DNA of 64,000 bases, taken from the NCBI RefSeq assembly GCF_019097595.1, contig NC_080735.1:15043917-15107916 (forward strand), written 5' to 3'. The DNA is from Hemibagrus wyckioides. Its lineage: Eukaryota; Chordata; Actinopteri; Siluriformes; Bagridae. The position numbers and the translations under genes are program-made. The notes under the pieces are model-generated. The model made no database searches, was not told the origin of the DNA, and saw nothing but the letters and a program-made list of their open reading frames with translations. Positions 13,141 through 23,054 of the stretch are shown here, in pieces; position 1 is the stretch's first letter, and every line of letters begins with the position of its first letter.

Positions 13141-14365
13141 ATGGAGGCAAAGACATTCTATAAAAAAGTCACCGTTTGCGCTAGCAAAAAACAAAGGGTA
13201 AGAAAGTATTTTTATTTACACCATTTCTCGTTCAGTTTGTGTTGTACTTCTGTGTTAACCATCAAAATGTCTCTACAGAAATCTAGAAAGTAGAACAAAC
13301 CATGTCCAGGCACAAAAACAACAGCAACTACTCGGTTTGTAAAAAAGAAATCAGTATGTAATTGTTTTTATTGTAAAACTGATAAGCACTCATGTACATG
13401 TCCATGTTGTTTTGAATGTATTAAAATTACTCTTAACATTGGTTTCTTCAGGCTGCACGGATTAAAAACCAGTGTCCCGCCATAGTGAAAGTTTCGAAGC
13501 AGGAGTTAATGGCATTCACACGAACGCTTCTGAATTTGGAGGCAAGAGTTGGCTGGTTGGAAGAGCATTTGAAAGAAAAGGAACCCCTGTCTCATCCGCC
13601 GACAACAGATCAGTCTACCTCCACAGACGGTCTGGTTGATGCTGGCGACAGTCCTGTATTGATGTCGACTCTTTTGGAGACTCCGAGTCTAGAGTCTTCT
13701 GAAAATGGACCACTTCTTCAGTCTGCCTATGAACAAAACCCAACTTCAGCCAGTGCACACTTGGACGATGCAGATGTAAACCTAGGTTTTCCATCAGCGG
13801 CCTCTACACCCCTCGTTGACCGCACTTTCAATCAGCAAACTGCGTCAGAACACGTTTCGTCAATGGACTCACCATCAAACACAGAACATTCAAACCATTG
13901 ACTGACAACCATGTCAATGGTTAGTTGCACACCAGTTCGAGAAATTTTGGGTTTTCTTCTGTGTCCAATGCAACGTCCTTTTGTTTGAGACTGCCTGAAA
14001 CACTGACAAATGCCTCACATCACCATGTTCGTCGGTCTCTCATACAGGGAGTAATTCAACCTGACGTGACTTTAAATCACATTCCCCTGGAGATAGAGAA
14101 ACAAATGTATCTGGATTCAGCAGGACCAGATGGCAAACCAAGAGCAGATCGTTTTGCTATTCATCTGTTTGAAAGGTTAATTCCTCTTCACTTATATCAG
14201 GACTGGGTGGGCTTGGTGAATTTTGATGGTTCCAGGGGGAAAAATGCTCTGCCTCACAATGTGCGTCAAGCAATTTCCGATGCTGTTGCTAAGAAATTTC
14301 ACACCACAGCCCAGAACTGGAAGCAAATAAAAGATAGAATTAACTTCTCAGAAAGAAACGATTAA
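13141..14365 (+). CDS. BEN-domain-like protein, spliced gene, copy A
   Basis: Exon 1 is 13141-13197 (ATG, 19 codons, ending AAACAAAGG before GTAAGA). Exon 2 starts at 13452 after TTTCTTCAG; both sides are phase 0. Exon 2 begins with a predicted amphipathic helix (KQELMAFTRTLLNLEARVGW), then a Ser/Thr-rich stretch, and stops at 13901. A second open stretch (13925-14365), two bases out of frame, ends in a BEN-like fold: LFERLIPLHLYQDW, then GSRGKNALPHNVRQAISDAV, then a Trp and INFSER. BEN domains are usually DNA-binding or chromatin adaptor modules. How the two stretches are joined (a further intron or a frameshift) is unclear. The TATA box and poly(A) signal frame it as a compact gene. It could be a host gene copy or cargo of a DNA transposon. 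Confidence 0.62.
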
Positions 14366-14438
14366 GTTTTCCCCTGTTTTAAGGTGTCATGCTACAAGTA
14401 CTGGTTTAAACACTTAACAACTGTTTATTTATTCTGTA

Positions 14439-14444
14439 AATAAA
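14439..14444 (+). terminator. Poly(A) signal of the BEN-like gene, copy A
   Basis: AATAAA in CTGTAAATAAATACTTGC, 74 bp after the final stop codon. Confidence 0.6.
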
Positions 14445-14766
14445 TACTTGCTTTCAATCTCAATTCTAAACTGTCTTGTGATGTTTTTGATTTATATAAA
14501 ATCACTTAAAACTGGTTAAAACACTTAAAACAGCTGTTTATCTGTAAATTAATACTTGCTTTCAATCACAATTCCATATCATCTTGTGACGTTTTTGATA
14601 TATATAGATATATATTTTTGATAGATATATAAACAGTTTTATATAAAACTATATCTACAACGGATGATTAGGCCTAAGGTAATGGTGTGGACATTAGCGA
14701 GCGATCCATATGCAGTGTCAGACAAAAACTTGGATGGAGGTATGGGAAAACTCAACATTGTCCAAT
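14445..14766. other. Spacer between the BEN-like gene and the SNTX fragment (copy A)
   Basis: AT-rich, with two imperfect repeats of a CTTGCTTTCAATC-type phrase (near 14447 and 14555) and a TATATAGATATAT patch. No gene seen. Counterpart in copy B: 54396-54717. Confidence 0.5.
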
Positions 14767-15271
14767 GAATAGCTGGCAGCACTCTGAACAGTGCATTTTT
14801 GAATGAACTTGTATAATTCCTGTGTAATGCCTGAAACTTTAGCAACCTATCTTTTAGGTCAGGAAAATCATCTGTTATTTGTCTTTTGATCAAATCATTG
14901 CATATTCTCTCCATTTCATTGAGTTCCTCCAGCAAACTTTCTGTTTTACACACCAGGTTCAAACTGATTTCTCTCACCAACTTTGCAGCCTTATCATCCA
15001 AAAGATTGAGAGGATACAGCCACATGGTCAGAGGCACCCATTTATCTTGTAGGTTTCCTTGAATGTTGTGGGGTTTTCTTCAAGTTGAATGTCACCGTAA
15101 AATGTGACTAATATTTTCTGCCTTTTTTTTATCTTCAGTCATGTTTAGGGATGCCCCTCTATGGATATGGTAGGGATCTTTTTAACCATTGCATGAAGGT
15201 TTCCTTCAATTTCCTGTTTGCTGTCATTTTCTGCACTTGTATAATCAAACACCATGAAATCCTGAGCTCCA
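14767..15271 (-). pseudogene. SNTX-like gene fragment, copy A
   Basis: Minus strand, about 505 bp homologous to 29291-29845 of the SNTX-like gene: the end of the MACPF-like part and the helical FAT-like part (WLYPLNLLDDKAAKLVREIS, DFPDLKDRLLKFQALH). Homology begins and ends abruptly with no splice sites. A deletion of about 40 bp relative to the gene near 15040-15060 breaks the frame. It has the same strand as the full gene but lies 13 kb away among transposons. A dead partial duplicate. Confidence 0.85.
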
Positions 15272-15589
15272 CTTCCTTCACTTCATCCCCATCTGGTCTC
15301 ATTTTTGACACCGACTCGCGGCTAACATACCGTTAGCTTTAGCCTCCATGCTATTCAGTCTGAGCATATTCGCCCTAACTGCCTTTTTTTTCCTCTTCTC
15401 CTCGTATTCAGCCCTATTGCTGCTCTTCCCATTATCGTTTACCTCCGTGCACGGCGTCTTCTTCTCCCCTCAGCTCCGATTTCCAGATCACTACTCCTAC
15501 AGCTGAGTATCCTCCTCTCTCCTCTCTCTACCCGCATTCGGCCTCAATAAACACACCCCTTCTGGGGTTTTGATGCTCCATTGTCTGTT
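15272..15589. other. Pyrimidine-rich spacer (copy A)
   Basis: C/T-rich plus-strand sequence with CCTCAATAAACACACC near 15543. Possibly the 3' end of a short retroelement, but not identified. Counterpart in copy B: 55223-55540. Confidence 0.35.
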
Positions 15590-15890
15590 CGCTTCTGGTG
15601 TTTTTTTATGACACATATACATACACAGTACGACATGCAGTGAAATGTTTTTTCACGACTGTCCGGCATGTAAACATTTATAAAAAGTACGTTAGAAAGA
15701 GATCCATAAAAAATAAAGATAAAAATAAAACTAGAGTATCTTAAAAGTATAAAAATAGAAAATAAAGTAAAATAAAATATAATATAGATAAATAAAAATA
15801 GAATATGAATAAAAAATAAAATATGAAAATAGGTGTAAAAATATGGAAATATAGGTGTAAGAATATGAAAATATAGGTGCAAGTAGATAC

Positions 15891-15983
<93 letters not shown>

Positions 15984-17520
15984 TAACAAAGTGGTATATA
16001 CACATATATACACATAAATGCAGACATGAACATGAAGGGATGTATGTGTATATGGCATATATTGAGGTGATCCAGTGTTTATCATTAAAGTGTCCATGTG
16101 CTGGAATTATTGTATAAAGTGACTTGTGCCAGTCCAGTGTCAAAGTGTCAGTTTGTGCAAATGTGCGAGGTTGTGCAAAGTGATGAAAAGTGATGAAAAA
16201 AGCACAGAGACTCCCCGTATCCATATCAGGTTCTAGGTGTTTCCTGGTTCAGACTCCGAATGGCCTGCAGGAAGAAGCTCCTCCTCATTCTCTCTGTGTT
16301 TGCCTTCATGGAGCGGAAGCACTTCCCTGAACGCAACAGAGAAAAGAGTCCATTGTTGGGATAGCTGAGGTCCTTTACAATGTTCCTGGCCCTGATCCGG
16401 CACCGTTTGCTGTAGATGTCCTGCAGGTCAGGGAGCTTGGTGTGGATGGTACGTTCAGCTGAATGCACCACTTTCTGGAGGGCTCGCCTGTCCTTCATGG
16501 TGCTGTTCCCGAACCAGGAAGTGATGCTACCTGTCAGGACGCTCTCAGTGGTGCAGGTGTAAAAAGTCTTTAGCACCTGAGAGGGAAGTTTAAAGTCCCT
16601 AAAATGTCTCAGGTGGTATAGACGCTGCTGGGCCTTCTTCACCAGGTTGTTGGTATGACAGGACCAAGTCAAGCCCTGCGTGATGTGAACACCTAGGTAC
16701 CGGAAGCTGTCCACTCTCTCCACTGGGGTTCCGCTGATCGTGGTCAGTTGGTATGACCGCTCCGGCTTTGTACTGAAGTCCACTATTAACTCCTTAGTCT
16801 TGCTGATGTTCAGGAGTAGGTTGTTCACCTGCCACCAGCTCTCCAGGTATTTAATCTCCCGTAGGTAGGCCATCTCGTTGTTGTTTGAGATCAGGCCCAA
16901 CACAACAGTGTCATCAGCAAACTTAATGATGGTGGTGGAGTTGGAAGTGGCCACACAGTCATAAGTGTACAGTGAGTACAGCAGGGGCTCAGAACACAAC
17001 CTTGAGGAGCTCCAGTGCTGAGGGTGATGGAGGATGAGGTGTGTTTGCCCATCCGTACGGCTTGTGGTCTGTCCGTCAGGAAGTTGGAAATCCACTGGCA
17101 CAGCGGTGTGCTGAGACCTAGGACCTCCAACTTAGAGGTGAGCGTGGAAGGAATTATGGTGTTGAACACTGAACTGTAGTCCACAAACAGCGTTTTTACA
17201 TAATTCCCTTTTCTGCAGTCCAGGTGGCTTGTTGTTGTGTGAAGGAGGTGTGAAATGGCATCCTCAGTGGAGCGGTTTTGCCTGTACACAAACTGTAGCG
17301 GATCCAGTGTGTCTGGTAGTGATGCAGTTATGAAGTCTCTGAGCAATCTTTCAAAGCACTTCATCACTACTGAAGTCAGGGCTACAGGGCGGTAGTCGTT
17401 GAGGCTGGGGTTTCTTTGGGACAGGAACAATGGTGGACTGTAGACAGTTTCAGGGAGAGGTTGAAGATCTCTGTGAACACCGGTGCTAGCTGGTCAGCGC
17501 ACGCTTTCAGAACCCGACTT
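15590..17520 (-). mobile_element. Rex1-like (CR1-group) LINE, copy A, broken
   Basis: Minus strand. 17430-16891 encodes reverse transcriptase palm motifs: [37 protein letters not shown] and [13 protein letters not shown]. 17101-16226 continues with the catalytic FADD ([16 protein letters not shown]), FRYLGVHITQGLTW and the C-terminal LTGSITSWFGNST region. A frame change at VLSPCCTH, just before FADD, separates the two. The 3' UTR lies at 15590-16225 and contains a long (TA)n at about 15895-15980. The 5' part and endonuclease are absent. The family name is from recognition of these motifs and is moderately certain. Confidence 0.82.
15895..15985. repeat. (TA)n microsatellite, copy A
   Basis: Uninterrupted except for one CAG at 15940-15942 (TACAGTA). 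This is the unoccupied counterpart of the Tc1 site in copy B. Confidence 0.9.
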
Positions 17521-17912
17521 TTCACCCTTCTGTCCTGTTTGCATGCATATGTCACTTTACATTACACTTTATATTGATCCTGTTTACATGTAACTTTAAT
17601 ATTTGCACTCACTGTCAACACTATTCTTTTGCACAGAGTCGGTCTATATGTCCTGTTTGTCTGCACTGTGTTGTCTTGTCATCCTGTGCACTTCTGTTGT
17701 GTGTCTAGTTTACTAAAGATTGCGCCTTAAGTATAGTTTAGCTTTAATTCTATGTTTAGCTCTATGTTTGTCTGTCACCTGTACTTTGTCTTTGTTATGT
17801 GCAACACCTTTGGTCTAGGAGGAACGTTGTTTCATTTCACTGTGTACTGCATCAGCTATATATAGTTGAAGTGACAATAAAGCTTCTTTGACTTTGATTT
17901 GACTTTGACCAA
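17521..17912 (+). mobile_element. LINE 3' UTR fragment, copy A
   Basis: Ends TGACAATAAAGCTTCTTTGA followed by a short TTTGACTT repeat, the typical tail of a teleost LINE. No coding part. Opposite strand to the adjacent Rex1-like element. Confidence 0.6.
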
Positions 17913-18216
17913 ATATGAGGATCTCAAGGAGGTCTTAAGCAAAACCAATGCCAGTGGTCTCCCCTGCAAGGACCCTATGACTGTGCCATAAACTGCTGCC
18001 TGGCACATCAGCTCCATCTGGTTGAGCATATCCCTTGTTATCAGCCAGGCAATGGGCTATGGAGGAGTACATTCAGGAGGAGATCCAGGAGGGCTACATC
18101 TGGCCCTCCTTGTGAAGAAAAAAGATCAGTGCCCCTATGGCCCTTGAGCAACTGAAAATGGCACTAAACTCATACCCCATAGCCCCCTGATCCACATCCA
18201 CAAAGGGGATGAGTGG
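17913..18216 (+). mobile_element. Degenerate Gypsy pol fragment, copy A
   Basis: Plus-strand similarity to the protease/reverse transcriptase junction of Gypsy elements (YEDLKEV, SKTNASGLP, MEEYIQEEIQEGYIWPS-like readings across several frames). No open frame remains. Confidence 0.5.
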
Positions 18217-19620
18217 TGTTACACCTGGCTCAAAGATGTAACATTAAGGGAAATGACATAGTGGAATAACTTTAAACATAATATTTATTATAACAAAAAT
18301 TAACCAAAACATAATCAGGACATAAGTAGGTAAATTAAATCAAAATGCAAAAGAATACAAAGCAAAACATAACGCCACAAAATTGGAGCGCAGCTCTGGC
18401 AAGCTGCTCAAGCAACAGTGGAGCAGCCCTCGAAGAACTCACACCATAGTTAAACACACACTTTGATGAGCATCAGGTGCACTCAAGTCATGCCCCAATC
18501 ACCAAAACCTGCAACAGAAACAAGAAACCAAAACACCCAAACCAACACAACTCAACCCTAACACACCCCCTTAAAAAAATCCCACATCAAAATAATGATA
18601 CTAAATTATAACATACATACATAGAGGTAGGTCAACTCACATCAATTGAAGACAGAAACACCATTTTCTCACTCCACCACAGGGGCATGCGACAGGGTGT
18701 CTGCTAACACATTTTCAACTCCCTTTTAATTGTCAAATTTTAAGGCTGTAAGAAAAGTATCCATCGCATTAAGCGTTGACTTGGACTATGTAATGAATGA
18801 AGGAATGTCAAAGGATTATGATCTGAATATATGACAACTGGGGACCCTCCCCCCACATACACATCAAAATGTTGAAGTGCCCAGATCAGTGCCAACGTTT
18901 CCTTCTCAATAACAGAATAATTCAATTGACAGGAATTAAACTTGCATGAGAAATAACTAATTGGCTGACCAATACCACCAGAATGAGTCTGGAGAAGAAC
19001 AGGGAACTCCTGCTCCCACCTGACTGGTGTCAACCTGAATCTCAAACAGAAGACCATTTTGGGGAGCTGCTAACACAGGAGCAGCAGTCAACAACAACTT
19101 CACATTCTCAAATGCCTTTTGACAATGTGGGGTTCACTCAAATTTAGCAGAGTTCTTTAAAAGATTAGTCAATGGACAGATGACCGATGAAAAATTGGGA
19201 CAAAAACTGCGATAGTAACTGGCCATCCCAATAAACCTCATGAGCTCTTTTTTAATTACAAGGGGTGGGGAAATTATCTATCATGCTTATTTTAGCATGC
19301 AAAGGGTGCACCACCCCTTGGCCCACCTCTTTTCCCAAATAAGAAACCGTTGCCTGTGCAAAATCACATTTAGCCAAGTTCACCGTCAAATTTGCCCCCA
19401 CTAAACATCGAAATAAATCTCATACCCGTGTGACGTGCTGATCCCAGCTATCACTGTAAACTATAGAATCGTCCAAATAGACCGCACAGCCTTCTAAACC
19501 AGAGACTACACGATTCATTAATCTTTGAAATGTAGCTGGAGGTATACAGCATGCTGTGCAGTGATCTTCCCGAGGCAGCTCTTGAGCTATTGCGATGCAG
19601 CTGGAACCGATGACCATGTC
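18217..19620 (-). mobile_element. Second Ty3/Gypsy element, 5'-truncated, copy A
   Basis: A 347-bp LTR at 18217-18563 (TGTTA...TAACA) is abutted by a purine tract (minus strand AAGGGGGTG). Internal minus-strand coding: RNase H at 19057-18740 (QPISYFSCKFNSCQLNYSVI, EKETLALIWALQHFDVYVGG, YSDHNPLTFLHSL) and a reverse transcriptase scrap at 19617-19420 (ATFQRLMNRVVSGLEGCAVY and LDDSIVYSDSWDQH). No gag, integrase or second LTR. Different lineage from the chromovirus at 8080-12488. Confidence 0.85.
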
Positions 19621-20155
19621 AAAATAATAACATAAAATGTATTAAGAGCATTTCTTACCTTTGGTTAAAGCATCCCGAGACCCCAGAAAGCAAGACAGGG
19701 TGTGGCTTTTAGACACACACACACACTATTAATTCTATAAATAGTAACACTCTTCCGCGCACTAATAATTTCGTGACCTAAAGCTGTTATAGATTTTTTT
19801 TTTCCTTCGGTAAACAGAATTTTATACTCAACAACTAAAATTTAATGTTTGTGTAATATCGTTTAATTCCAACAGATGGCACCAGCGTTCCTAGTTTAAA
19901 GGGCAGCTCTTAATGAATTCAGATTTGAAACTTCTTTCTTTAAATATAGCAACTTCTAAGAGGTTTAAATGTTAACCATAAACATATTTAAACACATTTA
20001 GACAGTTTTACATTTAAAGAATTTAGACAGATCTTATGTATACCTTTTCATAGTTCCTGTCATATTTCCATCACAACACACTTTGATGCCTTATTCAGAA
20101 ACTGAAGAATAAGATTAAGTGGTTTGTGTGTTTTAGTTTAGGGCTGAAACTAATC
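19621..20155. other. Spacer with no gene recognised (copy A)
   Basis: AT-rich, with a short (CA)n run near 19710-19725. No coding or repeat family seen. Counterpart in copy B: 60838-61372. Confidence 0.5.
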
Positions 20156-20206
20156 ATTGCAGGTGCAGGGTTGGACAGCCATGATGCTCAACCCTGCATC
20201 TGCAAT
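20156..20206 (+). ncRNA. Perfect-like hairpin, candidate small RNA precursor, copy A
   Basis: An 18-nt arm (20156-20173) pairs with 20189-20206 with one G-A mismatch, around a 15-nt loop. Weak extra pairing continues outside the stem. The size is at the low end for a microRNA hairpin. It could equally be the centre of a small palindromic repeat. No known microRNA was recognised. Confidence 0.3.
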
Positions 20207-20424
20207 AATTGTCTGTGCCTAACATTGTGCTATTTTTTTTTATTTCCACAGCATTCCTAAAACACAATTTCATACTTTTGGGTGATCAACTTAGTGATCT
20301 CTCACTTTACCAAAAATAACATTTATAATAATTGTGTTTAAATAATTAAATAATAATTTACACAGGTAAAGTTAAGTTGTCAGTGGAAACTCTCATAATA
20401 AAGGTTGCTATTGGCAACCACCAC

Positions 20425-20700
20425 ATGTCAAACCAAAACCACCCCATGGCTCAAATAAACTGTGAGGATGCCCCGGATCTTGCTTCTTTACAAGCACAGG
20501 CATTTCCTAGAGAAGCAGAAGGGGCACTCAGACAAGCTTGCTTAAAAGCATCAGTGGCATTTGGACACAATATGAAACAAACATGTATTTCTGCTTTAAA
20601 TACACTGTTCAAAGAGTTCCTAAAACAATTTACACTTACCTTTCACATGAAGGTCACATTTGAAATATTGTTTTTATATTATTTGGCCTCATTTGATTAG
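20425..20700 (+). CDS. Hypothetical 91-residue open frame, copy A
   Basis: Starts at an ATG (20425-20427; the open frame runs up to 20377 without ATG) and ends at 20700. The product begins MSNQNHPMAQINCEDAPDLA and contains a polar helical stretch followed by a hydrophobic end (ILFLYYLASF). I do not recognise it. Long open frames are uncommon in the surrounding AT-rich sequence, but there is no splice or promoter evidence. Confidence 0.25.
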   Translation: MSNQNHPMAQINCEDAPDLASLQAQAFPREAEGALRQACLKASVAFGHNMKQTCISALNTLFKEFLKQFTLTFHMKVTFEILFLYYLASFD

Positions 20701-21179
20701 ACCAGTCTCATCGAGTCTCATTACCACTCAGCAGATTGTCAGTTAATGGACAGGTACTGATTAATGTGGAAGCAAGTAAAATATCTTGAGATGAAAGAAA
20801 ATTCGGTTATATCTTTTCAATAAGAAGGGATTTTTTGTATGCATTGGCCATGCTGTTAGTTGAATAGAGACTGGTGACTGAGATGACTGTCTTCAACCAG
20901 AAGGTCATTGAGAAAGTGGCAAGCCAGAAAGAAAGAAGGCCTGTGATTAGACAACTTTCCAGTGTATGTGTGTGTGTGTGTGTATGTGTGTGTGTGTGTT
21001 TTAAATGATTCCCTTCTGATAATAAACCACTTTGAACTCAAATTCACTGATTTATAGTACATTTATTGCATGCTTTAACAGTTGACTTTAACAGTAATAT
21101 TTTCAATATTTTAAATTTTTATCTTAGTAATGATACATTATCACCTGATAAATGGATATTTACTGTCCTGCATTACTAA
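20701..21179. other. Spacer with (GT)n microsatellite (copy A)
   Basis: (GT)n with a TATG interruption at about 20965-21000. No gene seen. In copy B (61918-62399) the (GT)n is a few repeats longer. Confidence 0.55.
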
Positions 21180-21394
21180 CAGTTTGATTTTACGTTTGTT
21201 TGCTTGCTTTGTTTGCTATGCTTTTCATTGTATTATATTTTAGTGCACTGTTGTTGAGAAGAGCACCCACAGTTTTGTTGTACTCCTTATGTGCAATGAC
21301 AATAAAATCTATTCTATTCTATTCTATTCTATTCTATTCTATTCTATTCTATTCTATTCTATTCTATTCTATTCTATTCTATTCTATTCTATTC
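21180..21394 (+). mobile_element. LINE 3' end with (TTCTA)n tail, copy A
   Basis: TGTGCAATGACAATAAAATC is followed by about 19 TTCTA repeats (about 21303-21394), a common teleost LINE tail. No coding part. Confidence 0.65.
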
Positions 21395-22080
21395 CCTCAC
21401 CAATCTCTCTCATTTTTCCTTTTTTCCAAAAGACAAAAAACAAATCAGATGTAATGTTCTTTAGAAAGAGTGAATTCCCCCGTCTTGCAGACTTTTCTGT
21501 GAATGAAAATGTAAATATACAGTTTTACTCCATACTGTTTAAAAGCACTGACACTGCAGACTCCTTCTACAAATACTAAATAAACATCCCCTTACAGAAA
21601 ACCTCACTATAGGCACTAATGTCTATGTTCTTATCCTGTTTATCTGGAGAATCCGTTATACAAAGCCCTGGTAATGGACTAGAATGAGTGAATCATTATA
21701 TTCATCTACTTTGCTCTGCAGATGCTACTATAGTCAGAGCTGCTGTTATAGCCATGTGGGACCAATCAGATTTGAAAATGTAATAGTGCTCTGCTATAAG
21801 AATGAAATTAAGCTGATAAATTAATTATATGAAGCAGTGGAATTTTTTCATACCTTTTTCATATCATAAATTATAGAACCTGGATTATGTCTAATCCAGT
21901 TTGTACAGAAGACATTTCTAGGAACCATTCCTTTAGTAATGTGACCTGCGTTTATGTTTCATATTTCTTATTCATTACTTCTTTAAACCATGTTATACTT
22001 TTCTAAATGACATTTTGCTTATGAACACCAGAGCTACACATTAGCCAAGGGGTGCACTTTGAAAAGAGTGTTTTACTGAC
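21395..22080. other. Spacer, no gene recognised (copy A)
   Basis: AT-rich single-copy-looking DNA with no coding signal. Counterpart in copy B: 62586-63271. Confidence 0.5.
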
Positions 22081-22272
22081 TAGTGCAGCGGTAGCTTAGT
22101 GGTCAAGACAACTGATTAGTGGGTCTTGATTACAAATCCCTGCTCTGTCTCAACTGTCTCTACTGGGCCCTTGAGCAAGGTCCTTAACCCTCAACCACTC
22201 ATTTGTGTAAATGAGATAAATCTAAGCTCCTGTGGGTAAGGACATCTGCCAAATGCCATAAAAGTAAATGTA
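22081..22272 (+). mobile_element. tRNA-derived SINE, copy A
   Basis: A tRNA-like head has A-box-like GCGGTAGCTTAGTGGTCAAG and a decayed B box. It is followed by TTGAGCAAGGTCCTTAACCC and a tail resembling GGGTAAGGACATCTGCCAAA, both typical of fish tRNA-derived SINEs. Not a functional tRNA gene. Confidence 0.75.
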
Positions 22273-23054
22273 TACTATAAATAACTTCTAGCACATAATT
22301 CACCTGAGTGATCTGGCTGATGTATAAGCATGTGATTATGATCAGCTTTCAGTTTATCTGATCTTAATATAATATGATAGCTTTAAGAGAGAAGACACAT
22401 TAATGACATTATTTTGGCCACAAAAAAAGTTCAGACAATACAGAACCTTAATTTTTATCACTATTTATTTATTGATTTTAACCAGTACATTTCTATCTAT
22501 TTAATCAAGAAGTAAATTAAAAGTTTCTCAATTTGTTATAACAACAAAGCACAAAACACACAATAATGCAAGAGGTTTAATTAGTCAATTTAGTTCTGCA
22601 AATGGATAATTTTTTTTTTTAGAAATGATTAATGAGCACTTTCTAATGTTGTATTTGCATCAGTAAAGGAGGAGCTGAAATAAGAAAATCAAATAAAAAT
22701 ACTGTGTCAACTTCAGCTTTGTATTTGGTGTAAGTATGTCATGTGCTGAAACCTGTTTGGTTTTGGAGATTTGCAGAGTGCATTCAAGACTTTTAACTAG
22801 TGAACAGATAATGCAAATTACCTGTATCATTGACTGTAATTAACGTACAATAAAACTGTAGTAAAGAATATATAGTATGCATTTCTAACGATAATAAGCA
22901 ACAAAAATCTGATAAGAATGCTCATCAGTAAAAAAAAAAAAACATTACGGGTTAATGAAAAGACAAAAAACACCCATAAACAGTTTTAATTCTGATATAA
23001 TTGACCAGAATATAACAAAATAAATGTCATTGGTATTGGAGAAGATTTGAATCC
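22273..23054. other. AT-rich region downstream of the galectin terminal exon
   Basis: No coding signal. On the minus strand it would contain the 3' UTR of the galectin/SNTX transcription unit. A possible poly(A) signal cluster (plus strand TTTATTTATT) lies near 22464-22474. Duplication with copy B is visible up to 22816. Confidence 0.45.

Noticed and set aside
15544..16224. 226-residue Ile/Tyr-rich minus-strand frame
   Set aside because: Low-complexity (TA)n and A/T-rich LINE 3' UTR, not a protein.
21303..21394. CRISPR-like or satellite array
   Set aside because: Simple (TTCTA)n with no spacers; the tail of a LINE.
22081..22160. tRNA gene at the SINE heads (22081, 35052, 35220, 63272)
   Set aside because: Only A and B boxes remain recognisable. 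The rest is SINE body and tail, with no cloverleaf.
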